64,000 nucleotides of DNA, from positions 33,632,774-33,696,773 of the forward strand of contig OY294049.1 of NCBI GenBank assembly GCA_958510825.1. Reading direction: 5' to 3'. The stretch is from Brachypterus glaber. Its lineage: Eukaryota; Arthropoda; Insecta; Coleoptera; Kateretidae. Position numbers and translations under genes: made by a program. This document shows, in pieces, positions 36,009 through 45,487 of the stretch (position 1 is the stretch's first letter; every line of letters begins with the position of its first letter). The notes under the pieces are model-generated. The model ran no database searches. It saw only the letters and a list, made by a program, of their open reading frames with translations, and was not told the origin of the DNA.

Positions 36009-36659
36009 ATGATTTCAGACAAGAATTCCCTAGACACAGAACTCCTTAAACTAACCAAAGCCTTGACCATGAACGGTTATACCAAAAAAGACATTAATAA
36101 GACCATATACAAATACAGAAATCCCAGACCCAAACAACAGGACAATAGTGACAATGACAGACAGACACAAGTTATACTTCTCTATGTAAGCGGTATCACG
36201 GATAAAATAGGTAAACTTTTGAAGAAGTCAAATATTAAGCCTATATTTCGGTCCAACCAAAAATTAGGTCAATGTTTGACTTCAACAAAAGACAAAATAC
36301 CCCTAAGTTCAGAAGGCGTATATAAAATACCCTGCTCCTGTGGTACGGTTTACATAGGTGAAACTAAGAGAAAAATTTCTACAAGACTTCAAGAGCATGA
36401 GCGTAATATAAGAAAGAAACAAATTTCCTTATCGGCAGTAGCCGAACATGTACATGAAACAGGTCATAAAATCAATTTGTCTGAAACAAAACAAATATTA
36501 ACAGAAAACAGAAAAATGCCAAGGAAGATACGGGAATCGATAGAAATCATCAAGCATCCTAACAATATCAATCGGGACACTGGTTACCACTTACCTGCAA
36601 TATGGAAGTCTTTGATAGGAAAAACCTCGTCACGGGTGAATAACCACAACTCGTCATAA
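36009..36659 (+). CDS. GIY-YIG endonuclease of a Penelope-like element (RT lost)
   Basis: The open frame of 216 codons is the C-terminal part of a Penelope-like element polyprotein. It shows the linker segment after the reverse transcriptase (D-K-I-G-K-L-L-K-K-S-N-I-K), then the endonuclease: G-V-Y-K-I-P-C-S-C-G, V-Y-I-G-E-T-K-R and R-L-Q-E-H-E-R, that is the GVY...YIG pair with the conserved Arg, plus the Cys-X-Cys typical of this clade. The domain ends with an H-L-P-A-I-W-K-type tail. In a complete element this nuclease nicks the target for reverse transcription. Here the frame is open, but the reverse transcriptase that should precede it is absent, so the copy cannot move by itself. The ATG at 36009 is an accident of truncation. 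Confidence 0.85.
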   Translation: MISDKNSLDTELLKLTKALTMNGYTKKDINKTIYKYRNPRPKQQDNSDNDRQTQVILLYVSGITDKIGKLLKKSNIKPIFRSNQKLGQCLTSTKDKIPLSSEGVYKIPCSCGTVYIGETKRKISTRLQEHERNIRKKQISLSAVAEHVHETGHKINLSETKQILTENRKMPRKIRESIEIIKHPNNINRDTGYHLPAIWKSLIGKTSSRVNNHNSS

Positions 36660-36702
36660 ATAGTGACACAAGTTGATTCGAAACTTAGTTTCAGATTAAT
36701 CC

Positions 36703-36737
36703 CTGAAGATGTCTCTAGTAGTAAGAGACGAAACGTC
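36703..36737 (+). ncRNA. Hammerhead-ribozyme-like core
   Basis: CTGAAGA (36703-36709) is followed by a perfect 6-bp stem GTCTCT/AGAGAC closing a 7-base loop, then GAAA and GTC at 36735-36737. This is the order of conserved hammerhead pieces (CUGANGA, stem II, GAAA, cleavage triplet). Penelope-like elements are known to carry such motifs. Stem III is almost absent, so cleavage would need a dimeric form and is unproven. Confidence 0.45.
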
Positions 36738-36873
36738 GGAAAGTGAAAATCCATTAACACGGTCTAAACCCGAAAGTGAAAGTTCTTTATATTAATATTT
36801 TTCTTTTAAATAACCTCAATCTGATTATATTTTTTATGTCATTGGGGAGCTTGTGCGGTCTTGAGAAGTCGTA

Positions 36874-37160
36874 ACTATAGTATATTCAACTTCAAGATGA
36901 AGTAGAAGTAAATAAAAGAATCGCGCACGCGGCAGCTGGCTCGTGGTTTCATTGGTTAAAACACTCGAATGTTGCGAGAGTAGGGATGTAGAAAATTAAA
37001 CAGGTCAGTACATGAGCACTTGCGATAAAGCGTACAATGCATTGCAATGGACCGTTATATAGAAATATTTTGGTTTGAGTCCTACCCTGTCACTAAATCC
37101 GTTGTTGTCACGTGCGTTTGTTTACACTTACTTCATTTTGAAGTTGAATAAACTACAGTA
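36874..37160. mobile_element. 287-bp inverted-repeat element
   Basis: Arms of about 40 bp share TATTCAACTTCAAGATGAAG at the left and the near complement at 37125-37155. No ORF. Confidence 0.6.
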
Positions 37161-37456
37161 TGTTAAATTGGTCTGAAGAAACTATAAGCTTGAAATAAAT
37201 TGTTATAATTTACGTAATTTATAATAGGTTATGTTGAAACTTTAAAACTTTTATTATTTAAAATATAACTATGAATATGGCAAAACATTAAAAAAAAACT
37301 AAACTACTATTTTACTAATACATTGTACTACATTTCAAAACAAATCCTATAAAATAGATATAAATAAAATTACATATAAAAACTGTCTTATGACAATAAA
37401 TATTTAATTATAGTTAATTAACTGTAAACTATGGAAAAAACATTTGTACTGTATAT

Positions 37457-38601
37457 TAGCGTGTGTCAAAAAATCCCGAATTTCGAAATCGAAAACGCTC
37501 TCTGGCTCAAAAGTTGATCCTTGGTAAAAAACGGTGGCCACTCAAAAATGAGCCAGATCGATTAATGTTTAGAGGTAGCTCAAAGCACTCAAACTTTGAA
37601 AAAAATCGGTACCTGTTTTTCGGATAAAAACTGATTGTATCGGATTGTATATAAAATTGAGGACAATTTTGAGGGTTTCTTTCTTTTTACTTTTAAATGC
37701 ATTTATCTTCAAAACGGTTAATCCTGAAATGTTACACCATAGATACTTTTTTGTATATTTTTACATAAAAAAGTATATTCCAAAAAGAAAAATCCAAAAA
37801 AAAGTACACCGAAAAAAGTTTTAGGCAAAAAAAAAAGAAAATCCACCCGGTTTCGAATTGAAATTGATTTTTTTTTACCTGATTTGCGGAAACAAATAAT
37901 GTCTTCTATATACGCAGGTAGATTAACATGCATATATACTTGTATACCAACGAACTAACAACTCTTCTCTCTAAAATACGCATACCGTTAATATAAAGTA
38001 TCGCCAACATCTCGGTTTGTTTGTAAACAAATGGTAGGTATATTCAGGCCTGAACAATAACAATTACCAGTAACTGTTATTGTTGCCTCTGTTAACACAA
38101 AGCTGTGCGAGTAAAACAGACAAATGTATATGTTGGCCACGTTTTTGTCAGTTTTTACAAATGAAATACCTATTCTAGAGAGAATATACTAATATATAAG
38201 TTTGCAGGTTTTTTGTTTAAAACTATTTTTTATGCACTTTTTAAAACTTGCAAAAATAAAATTTTAGCGAAATCTTCAAATAATTGGAGATTTTTTTTAT
38301 GTTCTAACGTGCGGGGAGGGGGATATAATTTTTTTAGTTTCTCCCAACTAGTATTGTCTCTAAATATTATCAAAGAAACCCTTTAAATTATCCTCAATTT
38401 TATATACAATCAGTTTTTATCCGAAAAACATGTTGTACCTGTTAACAGGTACCGATTTTTATCAAACTTTGAGTGCTTTGAGCTACCTCTAAACATTAAT
38501 CGATTTCGCTCATTTTTGAGTGGCAACCGTTTTATACCAAGGAGCAACTTTTGAGCCAGAGAGCGTTTTCGATTTCGAAATTCTGGATTTTTGACACCCT
38601 A
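37457..38601. mobile_element. Foldback element immediately 3' of ESCO
   Basis: Arms of about 235 bp: GTGTCAAAAAATCCCGAA near 37464 pairs with TTCTGGATTTTTGACAC near 38580, and inner segments around GGTAGCTCAAAGCACTC also pair. The right end stops about 50 bp from the ESCO stop codon. No ORF of note in the centre. Confidence 0.75.
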
Positions 38602-38651
38602 CTGTATATCTAAAAATTGGTAAGAACGCTTTTTTTAAAAATAGTTAAATA

Positions 38652-41600
38652 TTAACAATAGTACATAAGAAAATTGGGCGTTTTAAAATAAGAAATAGCA
38701 AATTTTTTACCTAATTCGGTTGGTGCACTGATAGCAATGTCATTGTTGGTCAATGCATATGCGTGAGAAAAATTCTTCTTTACTGCCTCCATCAAATGGG
38801 CTGCTATGCCTTGTTTCCTGTAGTTTTGGGAGACCCAGATTCTGGACACGCCGCATATTATCGGGTAAGTCTCTTCAGAACATAAGTCCACATCACCGAT
38901 GTTTGTCGTCAGCATTTTATGAGCAGTAGTTTTTGAGACAGCGGTTATACAGCCGACAATCTGCTTGTTTTTTATGTATAAATATACCTAAAAAAAACAA
39001 TTTTGATTAATTAATCGTAATTATTATGGGGACTTCAAGTAAGTTTTGTAGGGTCCATATAGCGATATTTTTTTGTTCTATTCCCAAAATAGAGTTACTT
39101 TTTACAGTGTAAGGTACTTAAGGGCCACATTCACCAATGTTTAACATGTTAAGCGCCATGAGCATGTCTCAGGATGCTCACTTAATTCGCTAAAATTACA
39201 GTAATGTCGCGATAATCCGAATGATTATCCCGACTAAATTGACGTCAATTTAATCCATTTAAAGTTAACCCATCGTTGGTGCAAGTGACCATAAGAGACC
39301 CATAAAATCAAAGATAATAATCCCTTACAAACCGCTTTTGAACATATGTATATAAATTTTTTGTTACCTGAGAATCGGTCATATCCTCGGACTCATAATA
39401 TCCTAATTCGCGGTTAACAAAACGGATTAACTCGTTAATCTTTTTCCACCAGACTTTTAAATCACTAGGTATAATTTTGATAATCCTTTCAGTGTGATTG
39501 TTGAATGTTGCAACAACTTTTTCATTTTTCCATCCCTGAAATATTGCAAAAAAAATAATTAACCTTTTTAAATTCCGAAGAGATCGTTTTTGAAAAATGA
39601 CCACTTGACAGGTATAAGAATTAATAAGGTATTTATTTATAACTTCAATAATTACGTATAAAAAGTTTTTATTCATATAAAGTAGTCAATTATTAAATTA
39701 CTTCCCTACTAGTTATTAAAAAAATCTAGTCTCTGGCAAGTTCTCATTTTTAAGGTACGCCTGGACCAGCCCCCCTTGGAATACTGTCTATACTTCTAAA
39801 TATTATGAAAGCTTTACAATTGTTAAATATATTTATAGTATATATAGTTTTTTTTTTCATTTAATAAAACTTATAACTTTAATGTCAATTGTTTTTTCTT
39901 CCCCCCCCCCCCCTGGGACTTTGAAAAGTCGGCGCCTATGGCTAGAAGCCCTTGAGGGTCCGCCCTCCAGGTGGGTGACGTAATTGTTAAACAGTCCCTT
40001 AGTTACTACTAGATATTTATTTAAGAAAAATCAGTTTAGTTTCACCAAAAAATAACTTAGAAGTTGTAGGTAAATACCATATAGGTTGCCAAACTTTGAA
40101 TGTAATTTTCTGGTTTGTAAAAAAACTCGGATATTTTGGCAGGTTTTAATGCGTCACTTTATTATATCGCTAACGTTTCTCCCCTCTTTGGGGGCTTTAT
40201 CAAAGCTGAAAGATAACAACTATTGTTAATAATAATAATATATAACAAAAATATTTTTTTGACTGTATTGAATCCCATTTTCAGGTAAAATATGTAAGAG
40301 GTAAGGTAAGAAATTTACATATTTTACCTGGAAATGGGATTCAATACAGTCAAAAAAATATTTTTGTTATATATTATCATTATTATTATTATTAACCATA
40401 GTTGTTATCTTTCAGCTTTGATAAAGCCCCCAAAGAGGGGAGAAACGTTAGCGATATAATAAATTGACGCATTAAGGGCCAATTGCACCAACGATGTTTT
40501 AACTTTAAACTTGGTTTAGGTTGACAGTCAACCAATCAGAACACAGCATTTTTAACTTAAACTCATTTTAATCGAGATAATCCCAGTTTAAGAGTTGGTG
40601 CAAGTGGCCCTAAAACCTGCCAAAAAATCCGAGTTTTTTTTACAAACCAGAAAAATAACTTAGAAATAATATTATTTAAACTCCGCGCATTACCTATCTG
40701 AGTTGATGGTCATTTGTTTCTTGTTATTTGGTTGGCAGAATATATTTAGTTCCTTATGTAAGGTTTTCAACTTGTTTCAAATTTATTGTCAATCAAGACA
40801 TTATTTTGACATTTATAAAAAAATCCAAATAATTTACTTTAGCAAGAAGAAATAACATAAAAGTGCATAAAAAGAAAACTAAAGCATCTATAAACATTTT
40901 GTTTAAATGAAGTAATATAATGCAGTGCTCTATACATTTTTGAAGTAAACACTATAACAGAGAATTTTTTGGTTAAAATAATACTGGTCCGTAATTTTAT
41001 TCAGGTAATGTTAAATTTAAGTTTATAATAGCACTTTATGAATAAAAACTTGCTTTTATTATAATTTTGAACAAAGTTTTACTTTTTAAACAGATTTTGT
41101 TATTATTTGTAAGACGTAAAATGACAGTCAATTTAACCTAAATGTTAAAAATTATCAAAAGCACAATGGGCTACAAAAATATTACTAAAAGTCATTTTTA
41201 AACCACTAATCATAGCTTCCTTGATCCAATTTGTTACTCAGATAGATAATGCGCCGAGTATAATTAAAAATATTATTTTTTACAAAAAAATCCCAAAAAA
41301 GAGAGACTTTTTGGAATAGACCTCATCAGTATACTATACTTACATTGAATTTCAAAATGTGTGCAGCTGTATGATAATTCATATGCATGATTTCATCATT
41401 TGGATCACCTTGGACATAGAAGTAGCTACATTCTTGGCATAAAGTTGGCCCAAACTTTTTCTGACCAGCATCCAACAGCATCTGATCGCGCGGAAGAGGC
41501 CTCAACTTTTTAACGCTTCTTGAGCCAGCTTTATTCTCGGATTTGTTAACTTCCGGAGTTTTATTATTTGAGCAAAATATGGGAAAGACCTTTTCCATTG

Positions 41601-43230
41601 TACTCTTAGGAATAGGTAAGGTAGTACTATTTGCTAAATTAGAGACAGTATTTAGTATGGTTGTCAAATTTCTAACCCTTTTAGGACTGTTGATGGCCAA
41701 ACCAGAAGCCATATCACACATTTGAGATGTAGGAGACAACAAAATATCTGGGTCAATACTTGGTATTTGTTTTGTAGATTTATCTTCTTCTACATGCATA
41801 TTTTCATTTTCATCATCTAAAGCATCTAGTATAGATTCAAGATTTGGAGTTATAGTGCAGTCAGCATCATATGCAGTAAAATCAGTCATGTCCAAGTCCA
41901 ACTTTTTATCAACATCTTTAGATTGAACTGTTACCAAAGGTTGATCATTGGTTTCAAAATTCAACTTATTAGAAATTACATTTTTGGATTGTTTGGTGTC
42001 ATTTTTTTCACTAGATTCTTGAAGCAAACTCCTAGTTGTGTGCCTTGTAGTTTTAAAAAACTTTTTAGCAGTACATTCAGTGAGATCTGGACTGTGAGAA
42101 CGCTTTATAGGAGTATTTACAGGTTTATTATGTATTAGTTGTTCAGTTATTGCTGGTTGAATCGTTTTTTTGATAGTTGGAACGGGAATGATTTGATTAT
42201 TTATTTCTGAAAGCGCAGGTTGTATAGTTTTTTTAACTGTTGGAAAATGAATAGTTTGTTGAACTTTTGGTTTAGCTAGTTGAATAGTTGGTTCATGAGA
42301 TTCATGGTTTTCTTTGTTTTGAATAATAGTGCTCACATTATTTTTTGTTTCGTTTAATTTGGCCAAGTCTTGTAAATATTCTTGAAGGGCTGGGTTGCTT
42401 TTTACATTTAAAAACTTATTTAATATTTTCTGACTGACTTTCTTTTCTTTAGGTTTACGGATGTTGTGTTTAACTCCAGCATTAATTTGCCCAAACTTTT
42501 TACCAGCACTCCTCTTTTTTGTGAAATGTGTAAACTTAGGGGATGTTTTATTCATGATTGGTTTAATATTATTAGTATGTTTGTATATACCAGAGGACTT
42601 ATCAGAATAGAAACTTTTAACGGGAAGTGATATATCAGGAAACAATGTAGTTCTAACTTTAGAGTGGTCAGTTGAATCTAATTTACTTTGTTTACAGTTT
42701 TCTGGTGAACTGACTGGAGTCAATGTTCTTTTGCCAGCACCCTCTGAAAAACAAGATTCCAAAAGTGATTTACGTACTAATTTAGGTAATTTGGAAGATG
42801 TATTTGCATCTTGTGGTGTTTGTTGCAAAGTAGAACATAATGTTGATTTTAAAGGAGTATCAAGCTCTTTATTTTGTGATTTTAAATTAACCTTATTAAA
42901 ATACGGGCTTAAATACAAAGGGGACATAGTTTCAGTATTAAAATCGCGAGGTTTATTATGTTTAGGTGTATTTTCTACACCTATATGGTTATCCACAATT
43001 CCAATAATAGCATAGTCTCCAATGGTTTCCATAGGTCGTACATATTCAGGTTTGCTAACGAAAAACTCTTCATTGTCTGAATTTGTGTCAGATCCTAAGG
43101 GGCTGATGTGCCCTAAGTCCGAATCGCTATCATCTACATTTTCCCTATTTTCGTTTGAAGGAAATAGTGCCCTACGTCTCTCAGAAAAGGTCAATTTTGT
43201 TTGGTTTTGTAAACTCTTCATATCAGTCAT
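38652..43230 (-). CDS. ESCO1: Cohesin N-acetyltransferase ESCO (Eco1 family)
   Basis: Eco1/ESCO enzymes acetylate the SMC3 head with acetyl-CoA in S phase and so establish sister-chromatid cohesion. Three exons join in frame: 41344-43230, 39368-39535 and 38652-38987 (796 aa). A PIP-like Q-T-K-L-T-F stands at residues 10-15 (PCNA contact, degenerate). A long, probably disordered linker follows. Then comes the C2H2 finger C598-x2-C601-x14-H616-x3-H620 and the acetyltransferase domain, with V-G-C-I near 695, S-R-I-W-V and the acetyl-CoA loop R-K-Q-G-I-A, ending in D/N-x-A-I-S-A-P-T and F-L-M-Y-Y-C. This order is that of ESCO1/ESCO2, and an insect usually has one gene, so the 1 or 2 label is arbitrary. 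Divergent from RAD51D. Start is the only ATG close before the PIP motif. Confidence 0.92.
39122..39291. mobile_element. PIF/Harbinger-like MITE, copy 1
   Basis: Ends GGGCCACATTCACCAATG and GTTGGTGCAAGTGACC, with TAA on both sides. The same TIR type and TAA duplication occur at 40476-40610. It lies in ESCO intron 2. Confidence 0.7.
40106..40655. mobile_element. Foldback element in ESCO intron 1
   Basis: The two arms, about 200 bp each, are near-perfect complements: TTTTCTGGTTTGTAAAAAAA at the left and the matching TTTACAAACCAG at the right. Each carries a sequence with GATAAAGCCCCCAAAG followed by GGGGAGAAACG, reminiscent of the conserved block in Penelope-like terminal repeats. The right arm is split by a 135-bp MITE. 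Confidence 0.8.
40476..40610. mobile_element. PIF/Harbinger-like MITE, copy 2, nested
   Basis: Ends GGGCCAATTGCACCAAC and GTTGGTGCAAGTGGCCC. TAA is present on both sides, while the uninterrupted left arm of the host foldback has it once, so the 3-bp duplication is directly visible. Confidence 0.85.
41105..41262 (+). repeat. Dispersed repeat shared with 4388-4600
   Basis: About 150 bp starting GTAAGACGTAAAATGACAG matches the sequence 37 kb to the left in the same orientation with scattered substitutions. It lies in ESCO intron 1 near the donor. Confidence 0.7.
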
Positions 43231-43900
43231 TTTTGCACTGAAATTTCGGAATTTTTGTATGAATATTTGTCTACATATATAAAGTTAAATAAGCTAAACC
43301 ACTCTACCCACATTATACTCAAATGATTACGCTAAACTATCTTAAAATACAAGTTATTTAACTCTGAGAAACAATGCTGTTAATAATCAACTTTTGTGGT
43401 TAAAAGAAAAACTATAAAAGTGTAAACTAAGCAACAAGCACGCTATTAAACTTGCTCTTACCTTTTCCTTTAAAAACTTTGTGTAAAATCAATCACTTAC
43501 TACAAATTTTGTGTTTGGTAAACAGTTTGCCACAAAAAAGACACACATGTCGTTATTTTTACTGGTTTATTTACCGCCAAATGTCAGTTTAAGTGATTTG
43601 TGCGAGTGCGTTCGGTAGTGGGGAGAGGTAAGAATTTATATTTGCCTAAAATTCTGTTTTTTAGAAAATTTAATTAACAAATCAGCATTATTTAATTAAA
43701 TTTGATAAAATACAACCTTACAATTCATTTACAATGTGAAAAAGATTGATTTTTCTTGATTATTTCAGCTAAAAGACTTTTAATAACTGACGAATGAAAT
43801 CATAGAACAAAATCGTACGGAAACGCAACTTTACATTACGAATCGAAATTTTCGATATTGATATACGCTAGATGGCGCCACAATAAATTTTATATTAAAT
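43231..43900. promoter_or_regulatory. Divergent promoter region ESCO/RAD51D
   Basis: A 670-bp spacer between start codons reading outward, without recognisable repeats. Both genes act in chromosome maintenance, so shared regulation is plausible. No specific element can be assigned by eye. Confidence 0.45.
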
Positions 43901-44839
43901 ATGAGTCGTTTAACAACTGAAACCTTACCTTCATTGCAAGAGAACCATTTACAAGCTTTATATTCTAAGCAGATTTTTACTGTAAATGATTTTGCTAAAG
44001 CAGATGCTAAAATAATAGAAAAATGCACTAGATTGCCTTTTAGACAAGTTTTAGACCTAAAAAAGATCTTAATTAATCAATACTCGTCACAACCAAAACA
44101 TGCTCTAAGTTATTATAAATCTCTTATTAAAAAATCGGCTATACTTCCTACAGGTATATCGAAATTAGACCAGTTATTAGAGGGTGGATTAGCCACTGGA
44201 AATATTTACGAAATAAGTGGTAGACCTGCAACAGGAAAAACCACAATCTGTTTAACTTTAATAAAGAATATAGTAACAAATTTAAAGCAGAATGTTTACT
44301 ATTTGGATACCAAACAAGATTTTAGTGGTAGAAGAATGAAACAAATTTTGGAAACCTCAATAAAAAAAGAACAACTTGTTGAAGTTATGGATAAAATTAT
44401 GATAAAATCTATTGATTCCACATACGACTTAATTAATAGCTTATACACAATAAAAAGCGATATTGAAAACGGATTAAATTTAAAAGTAATCATAATCGAT
44501 TCTTTACCTGGTTTATTTTTAAATTCTGAAGATACCACACAAAGAAATAGTTTTCTAAATAATTTAGCGAACATTATGCATTTTATGTCAATAGAAATGC
44601 ATGTTGTATTTGTGGTAACTAATTTAATAACTTTATGGAGAGAAAGTAGTAGTTTTGAAGGGATCGACTGTTTTAAAGAAAAATTTGGATGTGGAAAGTA
44701 TTGGCAAACTGTTCCTAATGTTAGGATAAAAATTGAATGCGTTATAGATAATCTACGTAAAGTGACTATATTGGAAAGTGTTAATAGTCCAAAAATGTCC
44801 AATATTGACGTATTTGTTACTAATTTTGGCATCGAGTAA
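43901..44839 (+). CDS. RAD51D: RAD51D, RecA-like recombination mediator
   Basis: A RAD51 paralogue of the BCDX2 type, an ATPase that helps RAD51 assemble on single-stranded DNA in homologous recombination. The 312-aa protein has an N-terminal helical segment (residues 1-60) followed by A-I-L-P-T-G-I-S-K-L-D (80-90), the Walker A motif G-R-P-A-T-G-K-T (107-114) and the Walker B strand V-I-I-I-D (D200). S-A-I-L-P-T-G-I and the N-V-Y-Y-L-D-T segment fit RAD51D better than RAD51B, RAD51C or XRCC2. The length is close to the 328 aa of the human protein. The coding region is intronless, unlike most of its neighbours, but internal splice sites are not needed to keep the frame. Start chosen as the first ATG in the open frame. 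Confidence 0.88.
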   Translation: MSRLTTETLPSLQENHLQALYSKQIFTVNDFAKADAKIIEKCTRLPFRQVLDLKKILINQYSSQPKHALSYYKSLIKKSAILPTGISKLDQLLEGGLATGNIYEISGRPATGKTTICLTLIKNIVTNLKQNVYYLDTKQDFSGRRMKQILETSIKKEQLVEVMDKIMIKSIDSTYDLINSLYTIKSDIENGLNLKVIIIDSLPGLFLNSEDTTQRNSFLNNLANIMHFMSIEMHVVFVVTNLITLWRESSSFEGIDCFKEKFGCGKYWQTVPNVRIKIECVIDNLRKVTILESVNSPKMSNIDVFVTNFGIE

Positions 44840-45133
44840 TTTTTGGTAGTGTGCGCCACCTATTGCCATATTTCTATATTAACTTCTTGGTTCCAATTAA
44901 TGATGGAGTTTACCATCTATATCTAGATATTCTTTGACTTTTGTTTATGGCTTAAAATCTTCTAAAGGTGCTTAATATATTAGTAATCTTCTGGAAGACA
45001 ATAATTAATTAGTCCATTTACAAGAAAAATCCTTCGGTGAGTATTACAAATAGTTCTTTAAATAAAACTTTTAGAAAGTGAGGTTATGTCAATCTTTTTT
45101 GTTTTATAGCTTAAAACTTTTAGATAAGTAAAT

Positions 45134-45391
45134 ATGGGCGATAGATATAATATTCACAGCCAGTTGGAGCATCTGCAATCCAAATATATTGGAACTGGGC
45201 ATGCTGACACAACAAAATATGAATGGCTAGTAAATCAACATCGGGACAGCTATTCCAGCTATTTGGGGCACCCAGACCTCCTAAATTACTTCGCAATTTG
45301 TGAAAATGAGGCCAAGGCTCGAGTAAGGTTTAATTTGATGGAAAAAATGCTTCAACCTTGTGGACCACCACCAGATAAACCCGAGGACTAA
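45134..45391 (+). CDS. SF3B5: Splicing factor 3B subunit 5 (SF3B5)
   Basis: A small subunit of the SF3b complex in U2 snRNP, which recognises the branch site. The 85-aa, single-exon protein is nearly identical to animal SF3B5 along its whole length: R-Y-N-I-H-S-Q-L-E-H-L, K-Y-I-G-T-G-H-A-D-T-T-K, W-L-V-N-Q-H-R-D-S-Y and the C-terminal M-L-Q-P-C-G-P-P-P-D-K-P-E. The start fits the family length. It lies downstream of RAD51D in the same direction and converges with PIGG: 96 bp separate the stop codons, with an AATAAA at about 45463-45468, so 3' UTRs probably overlap. Confidence 0.97.
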   Translation: MGDRYNIHSQLEHLQSKYIGTGHADTTKYEWLVNQHRDSYSSYLGHPDLLNYFAICENEAKARVRFNLMEKMLQPCGPPPDKPED

Positions 45392-45487
45392 AATTAAAGT
45401 TTTTCAGTATGTATTTTTTTTTTCTATTTAGCTTTGGTTTTAATATGTTTGTACCAATAAGAAAATAAATGTATTATTCACAACTAT

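Larger units (their letters stand above)
35944..36790 (+). mobile_element. Penelope-like retroelement 3' fragment with inverted flanks
   Basis: A GIY-YIG endonuclease ORF (36009-36659) sits between inverted sequences of about 29 bp: AAAGAACTTTCACTTTCGGG at 35947-35966 and its complement at 36762-36790. Inverted flanks fit the complex terminal repeats described for Penelope-like elements, and a hammerhead-like motif lies at 36703-36737. The reverse transcriptase is missing, so the copy is 5'-truncated. Confidence 0.75.
32225..38651. other. Gap-containing region between DDX1 and ESCO
   Basis: Apart from the entries listed within it, no gene was found. I read the minus strand for the missing DDX1 exons (Q motif, Walker A, SPRY) and did not find them. 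The segments 32653-32915, 33380-33735, 33870-34540, 34915-35250 and 37160-37455 are AT-rich with no assignable content. Confidence 0.55.

Noticed and set aside
41543..43282. Plus-strand frames opposite ESCO exon 1
   Set aside because: Antisense shadows; the single 629-codon minus-strand frame explains the region.
44299..44859. Minus-strand frame of 186 codons opposite RAD51D
   Set aside because: Shadow of the RAD51D frame, no family resemblance.
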